The notes under the pieces were generated by a model. It was given only the letters and a program-made list of their open reading frames with translations, did not search any database and was not told the DNA's origin. A stretch of DNA of 14,574 nucleotides. Origin: CAZQCI01 sp964592255 (GTDB taxonomy: Bacteria; UBA10199; SBBF01). The position numbers and the translations under genes were made by a program. Positions 14,156-14,574 of the stretch are shown piece after piece (positions within the stretch are counted from its first letter, which is position 1; each line of letters starts with the position of its first letter). The stretch lies in NCBI GenBank assembly GCA_964592255.1, contig CAZQCI010000050.1, positions 1 through 14,574 on the forward strand, in the 5' to 3' direction.

Positions 14156-14574
14156 ATGAGTAAACGTACCCCTTTTGACAATTTGGATAAATATGTCCCT
14201 TCTGCAGAAACTGAAGGTCATATTGAGGCGCCTTCCGCGGCTCTGCCTGATGCTGATATTTCCCGTTTAGAAGAAGAAATGGCGGTGTTGGAGCAAAAGC
14301 TGAAAGAATCTAACGATAAACATCTGCGTACTTTGGCTGAATTTGACAATATCCGTAAACGAATGGAAAAAGAAAAAACTGAATCCATTCAATACGCTAA
14401 CGAAAAATTTATTCAAGAATTACTTCCCTTATTCGATAGTTTCGAAATGACTTTGTCCCATTTGCAAAGTGTTTCTCCGTCTTCTGAAGAAGTGACGGAG
14501 TCTTCATCTACCAAAGATAATCCCGATAAGAAAAACCCGTTGGCTGAAGGGGTAGAACTGGTTTTTAAACAAAT
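14156..14574 (+). CDS. grpE: Nucleotide exchange factor GrpE, 3' end beyond the window
   Basis: The first 139 codons are present and open to the right edge. GrpE releases ADP from DnaK in the heat-shock chaperone cycle. An acidic disordered N-terminus leads to a long coiled coil (ISRLEEEMAVLEQKLKE), then the hallmark LRTLAEFDNIRKRMEKEK, FIQELLPLFDSFEMTL and AEGVELVFKQ. Between DSF and AEG there are about 16 more residues than in E. coli GrpE. The extra stretch is Ser, Glu and Lys rich (roughly residues 103-126) and carries a palindrome at 14475-14500. The ATG at 14156 has no Shine-Dalgarno. hrcA is not directly upstream; hemW is. Confidence 0.93.
   Translation, partial: MSKRTPFDNLDKYVPSAETEGHIEAPSAALPDADISRLEEEMAVLEQKLKESNDKHLRTLAEFDNIRKRMEKEKTESIQYANEKFIQELLPLFDSFEMTLSHLQSVSPSSEEVTESSSTKDNPDKKNPLAEGVELVFKQ
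14475..14500 (+). repeat. Palindrome within the extra loop of grpE
   Basis: CTCCGTC (14475-14481) and GACGGAG (14494-14500) are exact complements, and the inner TTCT/AGAA (14482-14485 with 14488-14491) extends the stem to about 11 pairs with a 2-base bulge and a GA loop. It lies in the part of grpE that has no counterpart in E. coli. It is unrelated in sequence to the valS/nadC repeat and has one copy in the window. Confidence 0.5.

Overview
The window is a compact stretch of a bacterial chromosome, AT-leaning by eye. It holds thirteen genes in short operons on both strands, and no gap between genes exceeds about 130 bases. No rRNA, tRNA, CRISPR array, transposase or phage gene was seen. A large secreted lipoprotein with a Cys-Gly-Gly-rich start, a histidyl-tRNA synthetase with four cysteines, a DUF1285 protein, HemW and GrpE together suggest a Gram-negative, deltaproteobacterium-like lineage. 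That placement is inference; no taxonomic marker was tested.

Layout. 70-1053 (-) is a flippase-like membrane protein. 1145-5260 (+) is an operon of valS, a four-helix membrane protein and a hotdog thioesterase. 5265-5771 (-) is a small membrane protein with a PH/GRAM-like domain. 5877-8005 (+) is nadC-hisS with overlapping stop and start codons. 7994-10129 (-) is the lipoprotein, whose 3' end overlaps hisS. 10256-11113 (-) is an orphan parA with its own terminator and promoter. 11202-12188 (+) is an HpnA-like sugar-nucleotide epimerase. 12281-14097 (+) is a DUF1285 protein with a histone-H1-like tail, overlapping hemW by one base. 14156 to the right edge is the start of grpE. Most of this is housekeeping: aminoacylation, NAD synthesis, heme handling, protein folding and chromosome segregation.

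The most unusual feature is a 46-base repeat present twice, at 1765-1810 in valS and 6440-6485 in nadC. The core aligns without gaps at 38 of 45 positions. Both copies are in the same orientation and the same reading frame, the only one of the three forward frames without a stop. Each adds 15 residues of the form SNSPxxxLxLxGGxK to a loop before a beta strand of a conserved enzyme. The C-rich and G-rich arms form a hairpin, and all three stem differences between copies keep RNA pairing through G-U wobbles. This resembles the in-frame palindromic elements of Rickettsia, here in what looks like an unrelated organism. Two other palindromes stand out: an intergenic one upstream of valS (1090-1115), and one inside an extra loop of grpE (14475-14500).
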